Part shown: piece by piece, positions 8,163 to 15,706 of the stretch
How the letters are laid out: each line of letters opens with the position of its first letter
Position numbering within the stretch: the first letter of the stretch is position 1
Assembly (NCBI RefSeq): GCF_016863035.1
Contig: NZ_BOOC01000051.1
Span: forward strand, 1-58,850
Source of the DNA: Microbispora corallina
GTDB taxonomy: Bacteria; Actinomycetota; Actinomycetes; Streptosporangiales; Streptosporangiaceae
DNA length: 58,850 nucleotides
Direction of reading: 5' to 3'
Notes under the pieces: generated by a model
Database searches by the model: none
Told to the model about the DNA's origin: nothing
The model's input: the letters and a program-made list of their open reading frames with translations, nothing else
Made by a program: the position numbers and the translations under genes

Positions 8163-8359
8163 TTGTTCGGATCGTAGCCCCAGGGAACACGGTCCACAAG
8201 GCCCAAACCGAAGGTGTTTCTGACGGCCTCTGTCAGGCCAGGTCAGGGCCGCCGCACGGGTTACGGCGGCGTTGCGTGACGGATCGGGGACGGCGCGGGG
8301 TCAGCGGAGAGCGCCGGATTTCAGGAGGACGCGTCGGGTCGGAGGCGCGAGTGCCGCGG

Positions 8360-9448
8360 TCACAGGAGGACGGCGCCGTCGCGGACGGCGTGCACCCCCG
8401 CGCCCTGGACGTTCTCGAAGTCGACGAGGGCGGCCATCCGGTCGAGGTCGAAGCCGGCCTCGATCTTGCCGGGGTCCGCGGGCACGTACGCGGTGAGCAG
8501 GTAGTGCCGCCCGTCCGCCTCGCCGAGCGCGTCGAGCTGCGCGCGGAACTCGGCGAGCAGCGCGACCAGGTCGCGTCCGTCGTCGGGGCTCACGTGGTTG
8601 CCGGCGTGCCCCTCGGAGCCCGGCCACTCCCAGTCGACGTCGATGCCGTCGAACACGCCGGCCGCGCTCCCCGGGCCGCCCCGTCCGCCGGCCACGGGCA
8701 GGTCGCCCCTGATGTAGACGTCCAGGCAGGACCGCACGAACCGCTGCCGGCTCGCGGGCGTCCGCGCCGCGTCGGAGAAGTACTTGGAGTAGGTCCAGCC
8801 GCCGATCGAGATGAGGACCTTCAGCCCGGGGTGACGGGCCTTGAGCTTCCTGAGCTGGTTGAAGTTCCCGGCGAGGGCGGCGTCCGGCGGGTCGGCGAGA
8901 CCGTCGACGGACTCGGCGGCCGAGAAGCCCCTGAGGTAGTCGGCCCAGGCGTCGCCCGCGCCGTCGCCCTGGTCGGGGTCCTCGGTATCGGGCCGGGCCG
9001 GCGCCGTCACCCCGCTCAGGCAGGTGAGCGAGTCGGGGTCGATGTTGGCGAAGGCGTAGTTGAGATGGGTCAGCCGGGAGGCGGTCCCGCTGGTCTCCAG
9101 GCTCCTGACCGTGTCGGTGGCGCCGTAGGCGCCGCGCTGGGCGAGGTAGCCCACCTTCACCGGCCGCCGCGTCACCGAGGGGGTGAGGCTGGGGGCCGGC
9201 GCCGGGGTGACGGTCACGGTGACCGTCACGACCGGGTCGGGGGCCGGTTCCGCGGCGGCCGCCGGCTGGACGACCGGCGGGGCGGCGGGGCCGGGGGCCC
9301 GGCTCGCCCGGGTCACCAGCAGCGTGCTCCTCGCGGCCGGCTCGGCGGTCTCCGTCGCCCGGGCCGGCTCGTACCACGCGACGAACAACGAGAACAGCAC
9401 GGCGGCCAGGACCACGGCCGCGAAGGCGCCACGCGTGATCGCTTCCAT
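8360..9448 (-). CDS. C-terminally truncated GH18 chitinase-like protein
   Basis: The 362-residue product has an N-terminal hydrophobic anchor or uncleaved signal (about 8-26), a Pro/Ala/Val linker (about 45-95) and the first half of a GH18 barrel. The chitinase motifs LKVLISIGGWTYSKYFSD and DGIDVDWEWPGSEG (catalytic Glu274) are present. After DFENVQG (about 349), where this family continues with YDFHG and the last barrel strands, the frame changes to 13 unrelated residues and stops. Roughly 100 residues, including the Met-x-Tyr-x-Asp strand, are missing. The next 200 bp show no remnant in any frame, so this is a deletion rather than a simple frameshift. The protein is probably inactive. Confidence 0.7.
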   Translation of the reverse strand: MEAITRGAFAAVVLAAVLFSLFVAWYEPARATETAEPAARSTLLVTRASRAPGPAAPPVVQPAAAAEPAPDPVVTVTVTVTPAPAPSLTPSVTRRPVKVGYLAQRGAYGATDTVRSLETSGTASRLTHLNYAFANIDPDSLTCLSGVTAPARPDTEDPDQGDGAGDAWADYLRGFSAAESVDGLADPPDAALAGNFNQLRKLKARHPGLKVLISIGGWTYSKYFSDAARTPASRQRFVRSCLDVYIRGDLPVAGGRGGPGSAAGVFDGIDVDWEWPGSEGHAGNHVSPDDGRDLVALLAEFRAQLDALGEADGRHYLLTAYVPADPGKIEAGFDLDRMAALVDFENVQGAGVHAVRDGAVLL

Positions 9449-9610
9449 GGGGATGGCTCCGGATATGCGGGCGCCCCTTGACGGGACGCGAGTGAAAGGA
9501 GAGGAATGTTGGGGGAGCGTAACGGCGTCCGCGCCAGGCCAACAAGGAGCGCAACCTTAACGGCGGATTAGCCCTGGCTCATGCCGCAGCAGGGCACGTT
9601 CCACGCCGCA

Positions 9611-9630
9611 GGTGTGATCCGCGTCACACC
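9611..9630. promoter_or_regulatory. CRP/FNR-type palindrome (TGTGA-N6-TCACA)
   Basis: TGTGATCCGCGTCACA at 9613-9628 matches the CRP core exactly and the palindrome extends two bases each side (GG/CC). It lies about 110 bp upstream of the proposed transcription start of the truncated chitinase gene and about 240 bp downstream of the membrane gene's stop codon. Actinobacterial Crp proteins recognise GTG-N6-CAC, which this satisfies. The distance is long for direct activation. Confidence 0.4.
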
Positions 9631-9750
9631 CGCCCGGCATGCAACTTTCATGAAATGCCAGGCCCGCGGCCTCCGGGCGCCGCCGCCCGTCCAGGCGGCG
9701 GCGAGCCTCGCGTAGCGGCCGCCGAGCCGCGGCGGAGGCCAACCTCGCGC

Positions 9751-9835
9751 GGCGCACGCCGAGGGGCGCGGCGCGGAGCCCGGCCCGGCGCACGCCGAGG
9801 GGCGCGGCGCGGAGCCCGGCCCGGCGCACGCCGAG
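9751..9835. repeat. 36-bp tandem repeat, 2.4 copies
   Basis: A unit beginning GGCGCACGCCGAGGGGCGCG is repeated without mismatch at 9751-9786 and 9787-9822, followed by the first 13 bases of a third copy (9823-9835). It is intergenic and extremely GC-rich, and lies just downstream of the membrane gene's stop codon. Confidence 0.8.
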
Positions 9836-9866
9836 AGCTGCGGCGGCCGAGGACTACCGGGAGGGC

Positions 9867-10466
9867 TCACATGGCCCCGACGAGTGTGAACACCCCCGCC
9901 CCTACCAGGGCGAAGGCCCACATCTTGTCCAGGTTGAACCATGCCCGGCGCAGGACGGCCACGCCGAGGAACTCGTAGACGGCCAGGGCCACGGCGGTCG
10001 CCGTGACGAACATGGCGAGCGTGTGGACGCCGGCCACGAACATCCCCCCGGACAGGGCGTGGCCGTGGTGGCCGGCCGGGATCCGGGTGAGCACCGGCAG
10101 CAGCATGAGGCCGGCCCCGTGCACCGACGACATGAGGAACGACCAGGCCGCGAGCTGCGGCAGCGACAGCCGCATGCCCACCCAGCGGAAGTGCCGCCGG
10201 GCGAGCAGGTGCCACAGGCCGAACCCGACGAGCACGACCCCCGACCCGATCGCGAGTGCCGTGCCCGTCACGACCGAGCCGGTGGCGCTGACGACGAGGA
10301 CCACCAGCGCCACTGACGCGAGATGCCCGAGCGCGATCACCGGGAGGGACTGCAGCAGCAGGTCGCGGCTGCGCTCCTGCAGCCCCCGGGCGACGGCGAA
10401 CAGCCAGCCCATCGCGGGGTTGATCCCGTGGAACGCCCCGAGCAGGATGACGGCGGTCAGGGTCAC
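9867..10466 (-). CDS. Six-helix membrane protein coupled to the SBP56 gene
   Basis: The 199-residue protein has about six hydrophobic helices in two similar halves. Each half carries a His-Gly motif at a helix start: GAFHGINPAMGW near residue 10 and SSVHGAGLMLLPV near 114. This resembles the transporter superfamily that includes TauE/SafE, CcdA and nickel/cobalt exporters, in which such motifs bind metal or thiol compounds. The GTG start overlaps the stop of the SBP56 gene (GTGA), so the two are translationally coupled and likely act on a common substrate, for example copper or a sulfur compound. The exact family is not certain. Confidence 0.65.
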   Translation of the reverse strand: MTLTAVILLGAFHGINPAMGWLFAVARGLQERSRDLLLQSLPVIALGHLASVALVVLVVSATGSVVTGTALAIGSGVVLVGFGLWHLLARRHFRWVGMRLSLPQLAAWSFLMSSVHGAGLMLLPVLTRIPAGHHGHALSGGMFVAGVHTLAMFVTATAVALAVYEFLGVAVLRRAWFNLDKMWAFALVGAGVFTLVGAM

Positions 10467-11851
10467 GGGTAGCAGTAGGAGTCGGAGGACGCGTCGCCGC
10501 CCTGCAGCCGGGTCTGGTGCGGGCGAAGGCCGCGGAAGTCGTCGCCGTGCGGGAAGAAGCGCTCGTCGAGCGTGAAGCCGTCCGCGTCGACCTTCGCCAT
10601 CCAGGCGCCCACGCCGTCGGGGTAGAACTGGTCGTCCCAGGAGCCGTACAGCGAGTTGGTCACGTAGACCCGGCGGCCGTCGCGGCTGACCTCCACCATC
10701 TGCGGCCCGCCCGCGAGGCGCTCGGACGGCGCGGCGGGGTGGGCGGCGCGGCGCACGATGCCGCCGAGGTGGACCGATCCGATCTCGACCGGCTTGAACG
10801 GGTCGGACACGTCGAACTGCTTGAGCTCGCCGGTCCCCCAGCACGACACGTACAGCCGCTGGTCGTCGACCGACAGGTCGATGTCGGTGACGAGCGGCGG
10901 CACCGCGCCGAACGGCTTGAGCACGTCGGGCAGGTCGTCGGGCGAGGCGGGCTCGGCCGGGATGTCGATCACCTTCCGCACCGCCCAGCGGCCGCCCTCC
11001 TCGTACCAGAGCCAGACCGAGGCGGACAGATCCTCGACGCTGGTCACGACGCCGACGAAGCCGTACTTCTTCGTGGGGTCGTGGGCCGGCCGCAGCTCCA
11101 GCGGCATCTGGTACTGGTCGCCGAGGTCCACCTCCTGGACGTGGCGCCTCCTGCGCAGGTCCCAGAAGTGCAGCCGGTGGCCGTACTTGCGGCCGAGCAG
11201 CAGCTCCCCCACGACGCCGTCCTCGATCATGGACGGGGTGCCCCACTCGGACGTCACGAGCACGTCGTGGTTGATGTGCCACCAGAAGTCGTACGCGAGG
11301 TACTGCGGGCCGCGGTCGACCTCCCACCGGCCGAGGACCTCGAACGACGTGTGGTCGAGGATCGCGATGCCGCCCGGGCCCTCCTCGCCGTACCCGCCGA
11401 GCGCGGACACGTACAGGCCCTCCGGGCCGCAGTGGACGGTGTGCGGGCGGGAGTAGCCGGCCCGCTTGCCGAGGTCCTCCGCCTCGATGACCTTGACCAG
11501 CTCCGGGCTCACCCGGTCCTTCGTGTCGTACACGTAGATCCGGGACGACCGCAGGCCGGGGACGATCAGGTAGCGCCGCTCCACGTGGGGGTGCGGGGCG
11601 TAGGGGCACAGCGCGCTGCTGCACGCGTTCCACCCGAAGTGGTGCAGCTCGTCACCCGTGTACGGCAGATCGGTCCAGCCGACGACCTGCCCGTACGAGG
11701 ACGAGCCGGGGTCGGTGTCGAGCACGGCCAGCGCGTCGGGCCGCTCGGCGGAGCGGTCGAAGGCGGCCACATACGCGAGCGTCTCCGGCGGGGCGGTGGC
11801 GGCGTCCCGGGGCGAGGGGTAGAACGTGGGATCCGGCGTCCAGAGGGTCAT
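10463..11851 (-). CDS. SBP56 family selenium-binding protein / methanethiol oxidase-like
   Basis: The 462-residue protein begins MTLWTPDPTFYPSP, the usual start of bacterial SBP56 proteins, and spans the whole family length. It has the conserved NACSSALC cysteine segment and the family histidine motifs HTVHCGPEG, FWWHINHDVLVTSEWGTPS and HFWDL. Family members are seven-bladed beta-propellers; MtoX oxidises methanethiol to formaldehyde, H2S and H2O2 using copper. No signal peptide is visible, unlike periplasmic MtoX, so a cytoplasmic role is likely. An in-frame ATG at 11899 would add 16 residues but has no ribosome-binding site. The coupled membrane gene follows. Confidence 0.85.
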   Translation of the reverse strand: MTLWTPDPTFYPSPRDAATAPPETLAYVAAFDRSAERPDALAVLDTDPGSSSYGQVVGWTDLPYTGDELHHFGWNACSSALCPYAPHPHVERRYLIVPGLRSSRIYVYDTKDRVSPELVKVIEAEDLGKRAGYSRPHTVHCGPEGLYVSALGGYGEEGPGGIAILDHTSFEVLGRWEVDRGPQYLAYDFWWHINHDVLVTSEWGTPSMIEDGVVGELLLGRKYGHRLHFWDLRRRRHVQEVDLGDQYQMPLELRPAHDPTKKYGFVGVVTSVEDLSASVWLWYEEGGRWAVRKVIDIPAEPASPDDLPDVLKPFGAVPPLVTDIDLSVDDQRLYVSCWGTGELKQFDVSDPFKPVEIGSVHLGGIVRRAAHPAAPSERLAGGPQMVEVSRDGRRVYVTNSLYGSWDDQFYPDGVGAWMAKVDADGFTLDERFFPHGDDFRGLRPHQTRLQGGDASSDSYCYP

Positions 11852-11912
11852 GCGCCCAGGATCTTCCTTCTTTTCCCACCAGGTCAATAGGTATCTCACG
11901 CCGATAACATGC

Positions 11913-11941
11913 TGCGACCACGCTCTGTGAGGCGCTATAAC
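11913..11941 (+). promoter_or_regulatory. Promoter candidate for the LysE-type exporter
   Basis: TGCGAC (11913-11918) and TATAAC (11936-11941) are spaced by exactly 17 bp and lie 29 bp before the ATG at 11971, with GGGAGCGGGC as ribosome-binding site in between. The same 119-bp gap must contain the divergent SBP56 promoter. Confidence 0.45.
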
Positions 11942-11970
11942 AAGAAATATCGGCTTTTGCGGGAGCGGGC

Positions 11971-12642
11971 ATGTTCTTTGGCATCACCAACATCTGGACC
12001 TATGTGATCGGCTCGTTCCTGATCATCCTGTTGCCTGGGCCGAACTCTCTGTTCGTGCTCTCCACGGCCGCCCAGCGGGGCGTGCGGCAGGGGTACCGGG
12101 CGGCCAGCGGGGTCTTCCTGGGCGACTCCGTGCTGATGTTCCTGTCGGCCGCCGGGGTCGCGTCGCTGCTCAAGTCGACGCCGTTCCTGTTCTCGCTGGT
12201 CAAGTACTCCGGCGCGGCCTACCTCGCGTGGATCGGCTTCGGCATGCTCCGGTCGGCGTGGCGCTCGCTGCGCTCGTCGCGCCGTCCCCGGCCGGAGGGC
12301 GCGCAGGCCGAGCAGGCCGAGCGGGAGGCGCCCGCGCCGGGCAGCCCGTTCCGCAAGGCGCTCGCCGTCAGCCTGCTGAACCCGAAGGCCATCTTGTTCT
12401 TCGTGGCGTTCTTCGTGCAGTTCGTCGACCCGTCGTACGGCGCCCCGGCCCTGTCGTTCCTGATCCTCGCCCTGATCGTGCAGGTGTTCAGCTTCGCCTA
12501 CCTGACCACGCTGATCTTCGGCGGCACGTTCCTGGCCGACCACTTCCGGCGGCGCCGGGCGCTGTCGGCCGGGCTGACGACGGGCGTCGGCGCCCTGTTC
12601 CTCGGGTTCGGCGCGAAGCTCGCCACCGCCTCCCTCAGCTAG
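11971..12642 (+). CDS. LysE/RhtB family amino-acid exporter
   Basis: The 223-residue protein carries the LysE signature near its N-terminus (LLPGPNSLFVLSTAAQRGVRQG) and the second-half motif KALAVSLLNPKAILFFVAFF, with six predicted helices. A charged cytoplasmic loop (about 95-125, rich in Arg, Glu and Ala) separates the halves. LysE-superfamily proteins export amino acids such as leucine, threonine or homoserine by proton antiport. The length fits the LeuE/RhtB group. The gene is single, divergent from SBP56 and nearly touching the convergent oxidoreductase gene. Confidence 0.85.
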   Translation: MFFGITNIWTYVIGSFLIILLPGPNSLFVLSTAAQRGVRQGYRAASGVFLGDSVLMFLSAAGVASLLKSTPFLFSLVKYSGAAYLAWIGFGMLRSAWRSLRSSRRPRPEGAQAEQAEREAPAPGSPFRKALAVSLLNPKAILFFVAFFVQFVDPSYGAPALSFLILALIVQVFSFAYLTTLIFGGTFLADHFRRRRALSAGLTTGVGALFLGFGAKLATASLS

Positions 12643-12647
12643 GGGCG

Positions 12648-13493
12648 TCACTCCCCTCGGTATTCGGCCAGCGCCTCCTCGAACGCGTCCATCGCGCGCT
12701 CGATCCGGCCGAGGCCGGCGGAGGGGAGCCAGGCCATGACCCGGGAGACGCCGGCCCTCTCGCACTCCTCCAGCACGCGCGGGTCGGACGGGACGGACAG
12801 CAGCATCACCTCGACCCGCCTGCCCTCCTCCTCGGCCAGCCGGAACAGCTCGGCCGCCCGGTCGAGCACGCCGGGGCCGTAGTTGGGCAGCCACGCGTCG
12901 CCGTAGGCGAGCACCCGCTCGAACACCCGCCGGCCGGTGCCGCCGACCAGGATCGGCGGGTGGGGCCGCTGGGCCGGTTTGGGCCACGACCAGATGGGGT
13001 CGAACGACACGTACTCGCCGTGGTAGGAGGCCTCCGGCCGGGTCCAGATCGTCCGCATCGCCTCGATGTGCTCGCGCATCACGCCGAACCGGCGGCGGAA
13101 GTCCACGCCGTGGTTGGCGGTCTCGGGGGCGTTCCAGCCCGCCCCCACCCCGAACTCGAACCGGCCCCCGGTGAGGTCGTCCACGCTGGCGACGGTCTTG
13201 GCCAGGCCGATCGGCTCGTGCTGCGGGACCAGGCAGATGCCCGTGCCCACGCGCAGCCGGGTGGTGACCTGGCCGGCCGCCATGGAGGCGACGAACGGGT
13301 CGTAGGTGTGCCAGTACTTGCGCGGCAGGTCGTCGCCCCGCTCGTCCGCCGGCACGTCGCGGTCCACGGGCACCGGGATGTGGGTGTGCTCGGTGAACAG
13401 CAGGGCCTGGTGGCCGCGCTGCTCCACGAGCCGGGCCAGCGCGTCCGGGCGGACCGAATCATGGGTGGCGAAGTAGCCGAATCCTGAGTCCAT
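12648..13493 (-). CDS. LLM-class F420-dependent oxidoreductase
   Basis: The 281-residue protein is a luciferase-like TIM-barrel monooxygenase-family enzyme (PF00296). Diagnostic segments are ALLFTEHTHIP, TGICLVPQHEPIGLAKTVASVD, FGVGAGWN and HPPILVGGTG. In actinobacteria this subgroup usually uses coenzyme F420 rather than FMN; the substrate is unknown. The ATG before DSGFGYFATHD is chosen because it begins the conserved domain. An ATG 39 bases upstream would add an Arg-rich extension unlike the family. It converges on the exporter gene with a 5-bp gap. Confidence 0.8.
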   Translation of the reverse strand: MDSGFGYFATHDSVRPDALARLVEQRGHQALLFTEHTHIPVPVDRDVPADERGDDLPRKYWHTYDPFVASMAAGQVTTRLRVGTGICLVPQHEPIGLAKTVASVDDLTGGRFEFGVGAGWNAPETANHGVDFRRRFGVMREHIEAMRTIWTRPEASYHGEYVSFDPIWSWPKPAQRPHPPILVGGTGRRVFERVLAYGDAWLPNYGPGVLDRAAELFRLAEEEGRRVEVMLLSVPSDPRVLEECERAGVSRVMAWLPSAGLGRIERAMDAFEEALAEYRGE

Positions 13494-13689
13494 CCGGCCA
13501 CCGTAACCTCGACGCTCATGCCGCACCGGCATTGGCGGCGCGCGGCGTCCGCGGATCGGCTTCGGATCCCGGACCCTTCAGGTACGGTAGGCGACCGACG
13601 ACATAGGCCTCCTCGGGCGTTTTCGGTAGCTGCGTCCGGGTAGGCGTGCCGAATCCGTCGTCGGTCCCTCGCCGGCCGCTTGGAGTGTC

Positions 13690-14331
13690 ATGAACCACAC
13701 CCCCTTCGCCCTGCCCAGGCTCACCGCGATGATCAAACAGGCGGTGCCCCGGCTCCTCGAAGGCGTGGTGGCCCCCCTGGCCGTCTTCTACGCGGCGCTC
13801 GCCATCCTCGGCCTGGACGGCGCCCTGGTCGCCGCCGTGTCGTGGGTGTACCTCGGGCTGCTGTGGCGGCTGGTCCGCCGCCGTCCGGTGCCGGGCACGA
13901 TGGTGCTGGCCGCCATCGCGATCACCGTGCGGGCCGCGCTCGGCCTGTGGAGCGGCAGCGCGGTCGTGTACTTCATCCAGCCCGAACTCGGCACGATCTG
14001 CATCAGCATGGCCTTCCTCGCCTCGGTGCGGCTGCGCCGCCCGCTGGTCCAGAAGCTCACGCTCGACTACATCCACCTGCCGTCGTTCGTGTTGCGGCAC
14101 GAGCGGGTCCGCCGGTTCTTCGCCCGCATCACGCTGCTGTGGGCGTTCGTGCTGCTGACCAACTCGACCGTCAGCATCTGGCTGCTGCTCCACCAGTCGA
14201 TCGGGACGTACCTGCTGGTCAGGACCACGGCGGTGGCCGTCATCAGCGGCCTGGCCTTCCTCGGCTCGGCGTGGGCCTTCCGCCGGGTCCTCAAGCGCCT
14301 GCACGCCGAGGCCCCGGCGATCACGAGCTGA
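13690..14331 (+). CDS. VC0807-like integral membrane protein
   Basis: The 213-residue protein has about six helices in three hairpins, with a conserved-looking central part (TICISMAFLASVRLRRPLVQ) and a basic cytoplasmic loop around residues 128-145. The layout resembles the VC0807/septation-protein-A-like family, whose role is unknown. It is a single gene, with 196 bp upstream shared with the divergent oxidoreductase and a 3-bp gap to the convergent NTF2-like gene. Confidence 0.55.
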   Translation: MNHTPFALPRLTAMIKQAVPRLLEGVVAPLAVFYAALAILGLDGALVAAVSWVYLGLLWRLVRRRPVPGTMVLAAIAITVRAALGLWSGSAVVYFIQPELGTICISMAFLASVRLRRPLVQKLTLDYIHLPSFVLRHERVRRFFARITLLWAFVLLTNSTVSIWLLLHQSIGTYLLVRTTAVAVISGLAFLGSAWAFRRVLKRLHAEAPAITS

Positions 14332-14334
14332 CCG

Positions 14335-14796
14335 TCAGCCCTCGAGCGCGTGGGTGCGGACGGCGTCGTCGCCCCGCGTGTGGCGGGCCTCGAACGTCAG
14401 GCCGGTCACCTTCCAGCCCTCCGCCCGGCGGGCGAGGCGGAGGCGGTAGACGCCCCAGACCTCCCACATGCCGCCGCCGAGCCCGGCGTCGAGCAGGTTG
14501 TAGGCGTACCCCTTCGCGGTGACCCCGGCCTCCGCGCCGTCCACGGCGATGGCCAGGTTGCTCACCGTGTGGAAGCTCTGCTTGCGGGCGTGCAGCCCGG
14601 TCCGCCACCCGTCGACAAGCTGGGCGGAGGTGATCCTGGCCGGCTCTCCCCCGTTCAGACTCGTGAAGTCGGCGTCCACCTCGTCGTCGAACAGCGCCTG
14701 GCACACCGGCCAGTTCTTGGCGTCCACGGTGTCGAAGACGGCGGTCACGACGTCGGCGATCTCTGCACGGTCCACCAGAGCGGCGATCTCATCCAT
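14335..14796 (-). CDS. SnoaL/NTF2-like protein
   Basis: The 153-residue product is a single NTF2-like (SnoaL_4) cone-shaped alpha+beta domain. It starts EIADVVTAVFDTVDAKNWPV, then has the strand DEVDADFTSLNGG and a C-terminal sheet ending WKVTGLTFEARHTRG. Such domains act as small hydrolases, isomerases or ligand sensors; no specific active site can be named. The ATG chosen starts the domain. Its upstream region (55 bp) is shared with the divergent SDR gene, so the two may be co-regulated. Confidence 0.7.
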   Translation of the reverse strand: MDEIAALVDRAEIADVVTAVFDTVDAKNWPVCQALFDDEVDADFTSLNGGEPARITSAQLVDGWRTGLHARKQSFHTVSNLAIAVDGAEAGVTAKGYAYNLLDAGLGGGMWEVWGVYRLRLARRAEGWKVTGLTFEARHTRGDDAVRTHALEG

Positions 14797-14851
14797 GCGG
14801 TTCACTATGCCGCACGTCACGGGCGGGCGGGGCCGTGATAAGGAGGACGCC

Positions 14852-15577
14852 ATGGGAACAGCACTGGTCACCGGCGCCTCACGAGGTCTGGGCGCCGCCA
14901 TCGCCGAGCGGCTCGCGGCCGACGGATGGCACGTCGCCGTCAACTACGCGCACGACACCCGGGGCGCGACCGCCGTCGTCGAGCGCATCGAGGCGGCCGG
15001 GAACACCGCCCGCCTCGCCCGGTTCGACGTGACCGACGAGGAGGCCGTACGGCGGGGCATCGCCGAGATCGGGCCGATCGACGTCGTGGTCAACAACGCC
15101 ACCGGCCCGCAGCCGCTGATGCCGGTCGACAAGCAGACCTGGCAGGACCACCTCGACCAGCTGGTGTTCTTCGTCAAGGCGCCGCTGCTGATCCTGCAGG
15201 CCGTGCTGCCGGGCATGCGGGAGGCCGGCTCCGGCCGGATCGTCAACGTCGGCAGCGAGGTGACCGACCTCGGCAACGCGGACTACGGGCACTACGTGTC
15301 CGCGAAGGCCGCCATGCACGGCCTGACCCGCTCGTGGGCCCGCGAGCTCGGGCCGTACGGCATCACGGTGAACACGGTCGAGCCGGGCTGGATACCGGTC
15401 GAGCGGCACGCCGAGGTCCCCCCGGAGGACTACGACGCGTACCTGCGTGATCTTCCCCTGGCGCACATGGGCGTGCCGGTCGACGTCGCCGAGGCCGTGG
15501 CGTTCCTCGCCTCACCCGGCGCCCGTTTCGTCACCGGGCAGCGCCTGGCCGTCAACGGCGGCAAGACGATGACCTGA
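14852..15577 (+). CDS. Short-chain dehydrogenase/reductase (FabG-like)
   Basis: The 241-residue enzyme has the classical SDR layout: cofactor motif TGASRGLG (7-14), NNATG after strand 4, the catalytic Ser in NVGSEVTD, and YVSAK with the catalytic Tyr and Lys. The C-terminal VTGQRLAVNGGKTMT is typical of FabG-like 3-oxoacyl reductases. The N-terminal segment NYAHDTRGAT suggests NADPH preference but is not decisive. AGGAGG at 14841-14846 gives an ideal ribosome-binding site. The substrate is unknown. Confidence 0.85.
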   Translation: MGTALVTGASRGLGAAIAERLAADGWHVAVNYAHDTRGATAVVERIEAAGNTARLARFDVTDEEAVRRGIAEIGPIDVVVNNATGPQPLMPVDKQTWQDHLDQLVFFVKAPLLILQAVLPGMREAGSGRIVNVGSEVTDLGNADYGHYVSAKAAMHGLTRSWARELGPYGITVNTVEPGWIPVERHAEVPPEDYDAYLRDLPLAHMGVPVDVAEAVAFLASPGARFVTGQRLAVNGGKTMT

Positions 15578-15706
15578 TTCCCCCCACCCAGATATCCCCC
15601 TCCGAATACCGCGCTGCGCCATTAGTCCCGCGTTCCGCCTCCCGACGCCCGCCTGAGGCGTTCCGGCCACGACGCCATGCCTTCATTCAGGTGAAGGGAG
15701 GCGGGG

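Larger units (their letters stand above)
7995..8359 (-). other. Leader and control region of the chitinase operon
   Basis: The 365-bp gap contains no gene. From right to left on the minus strand it holds the truncation point of the neighbouring GH18 gene, a 17-bp perfect palindrome (8143-8159), a TAATAG that could be the -10 box (8134-8139), and a leader of about 130 nt containing a 16-bp inverted repeat (8036-8089). The first chitinase gene begins at 7994. Confidence 0.55.
9449..9866. other. Intergenic region with tandem repeats and a CRP-like site
   Basis: The 418-bp gap lies between the truncated chitinase gene and the SBP56-associated membrane gene, both leftward. It contains a possible promoter for the chitinase gene (minus-strand TTGTTG at 9540-9545 and TACGCT at 9516-9521, 18-bp spacing), a CRP-like palindrome and a 36-bp tandem repeat. 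Open frames through it are Arg/Ala low-complexity and not credible as genes. Confidence 0.45.
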
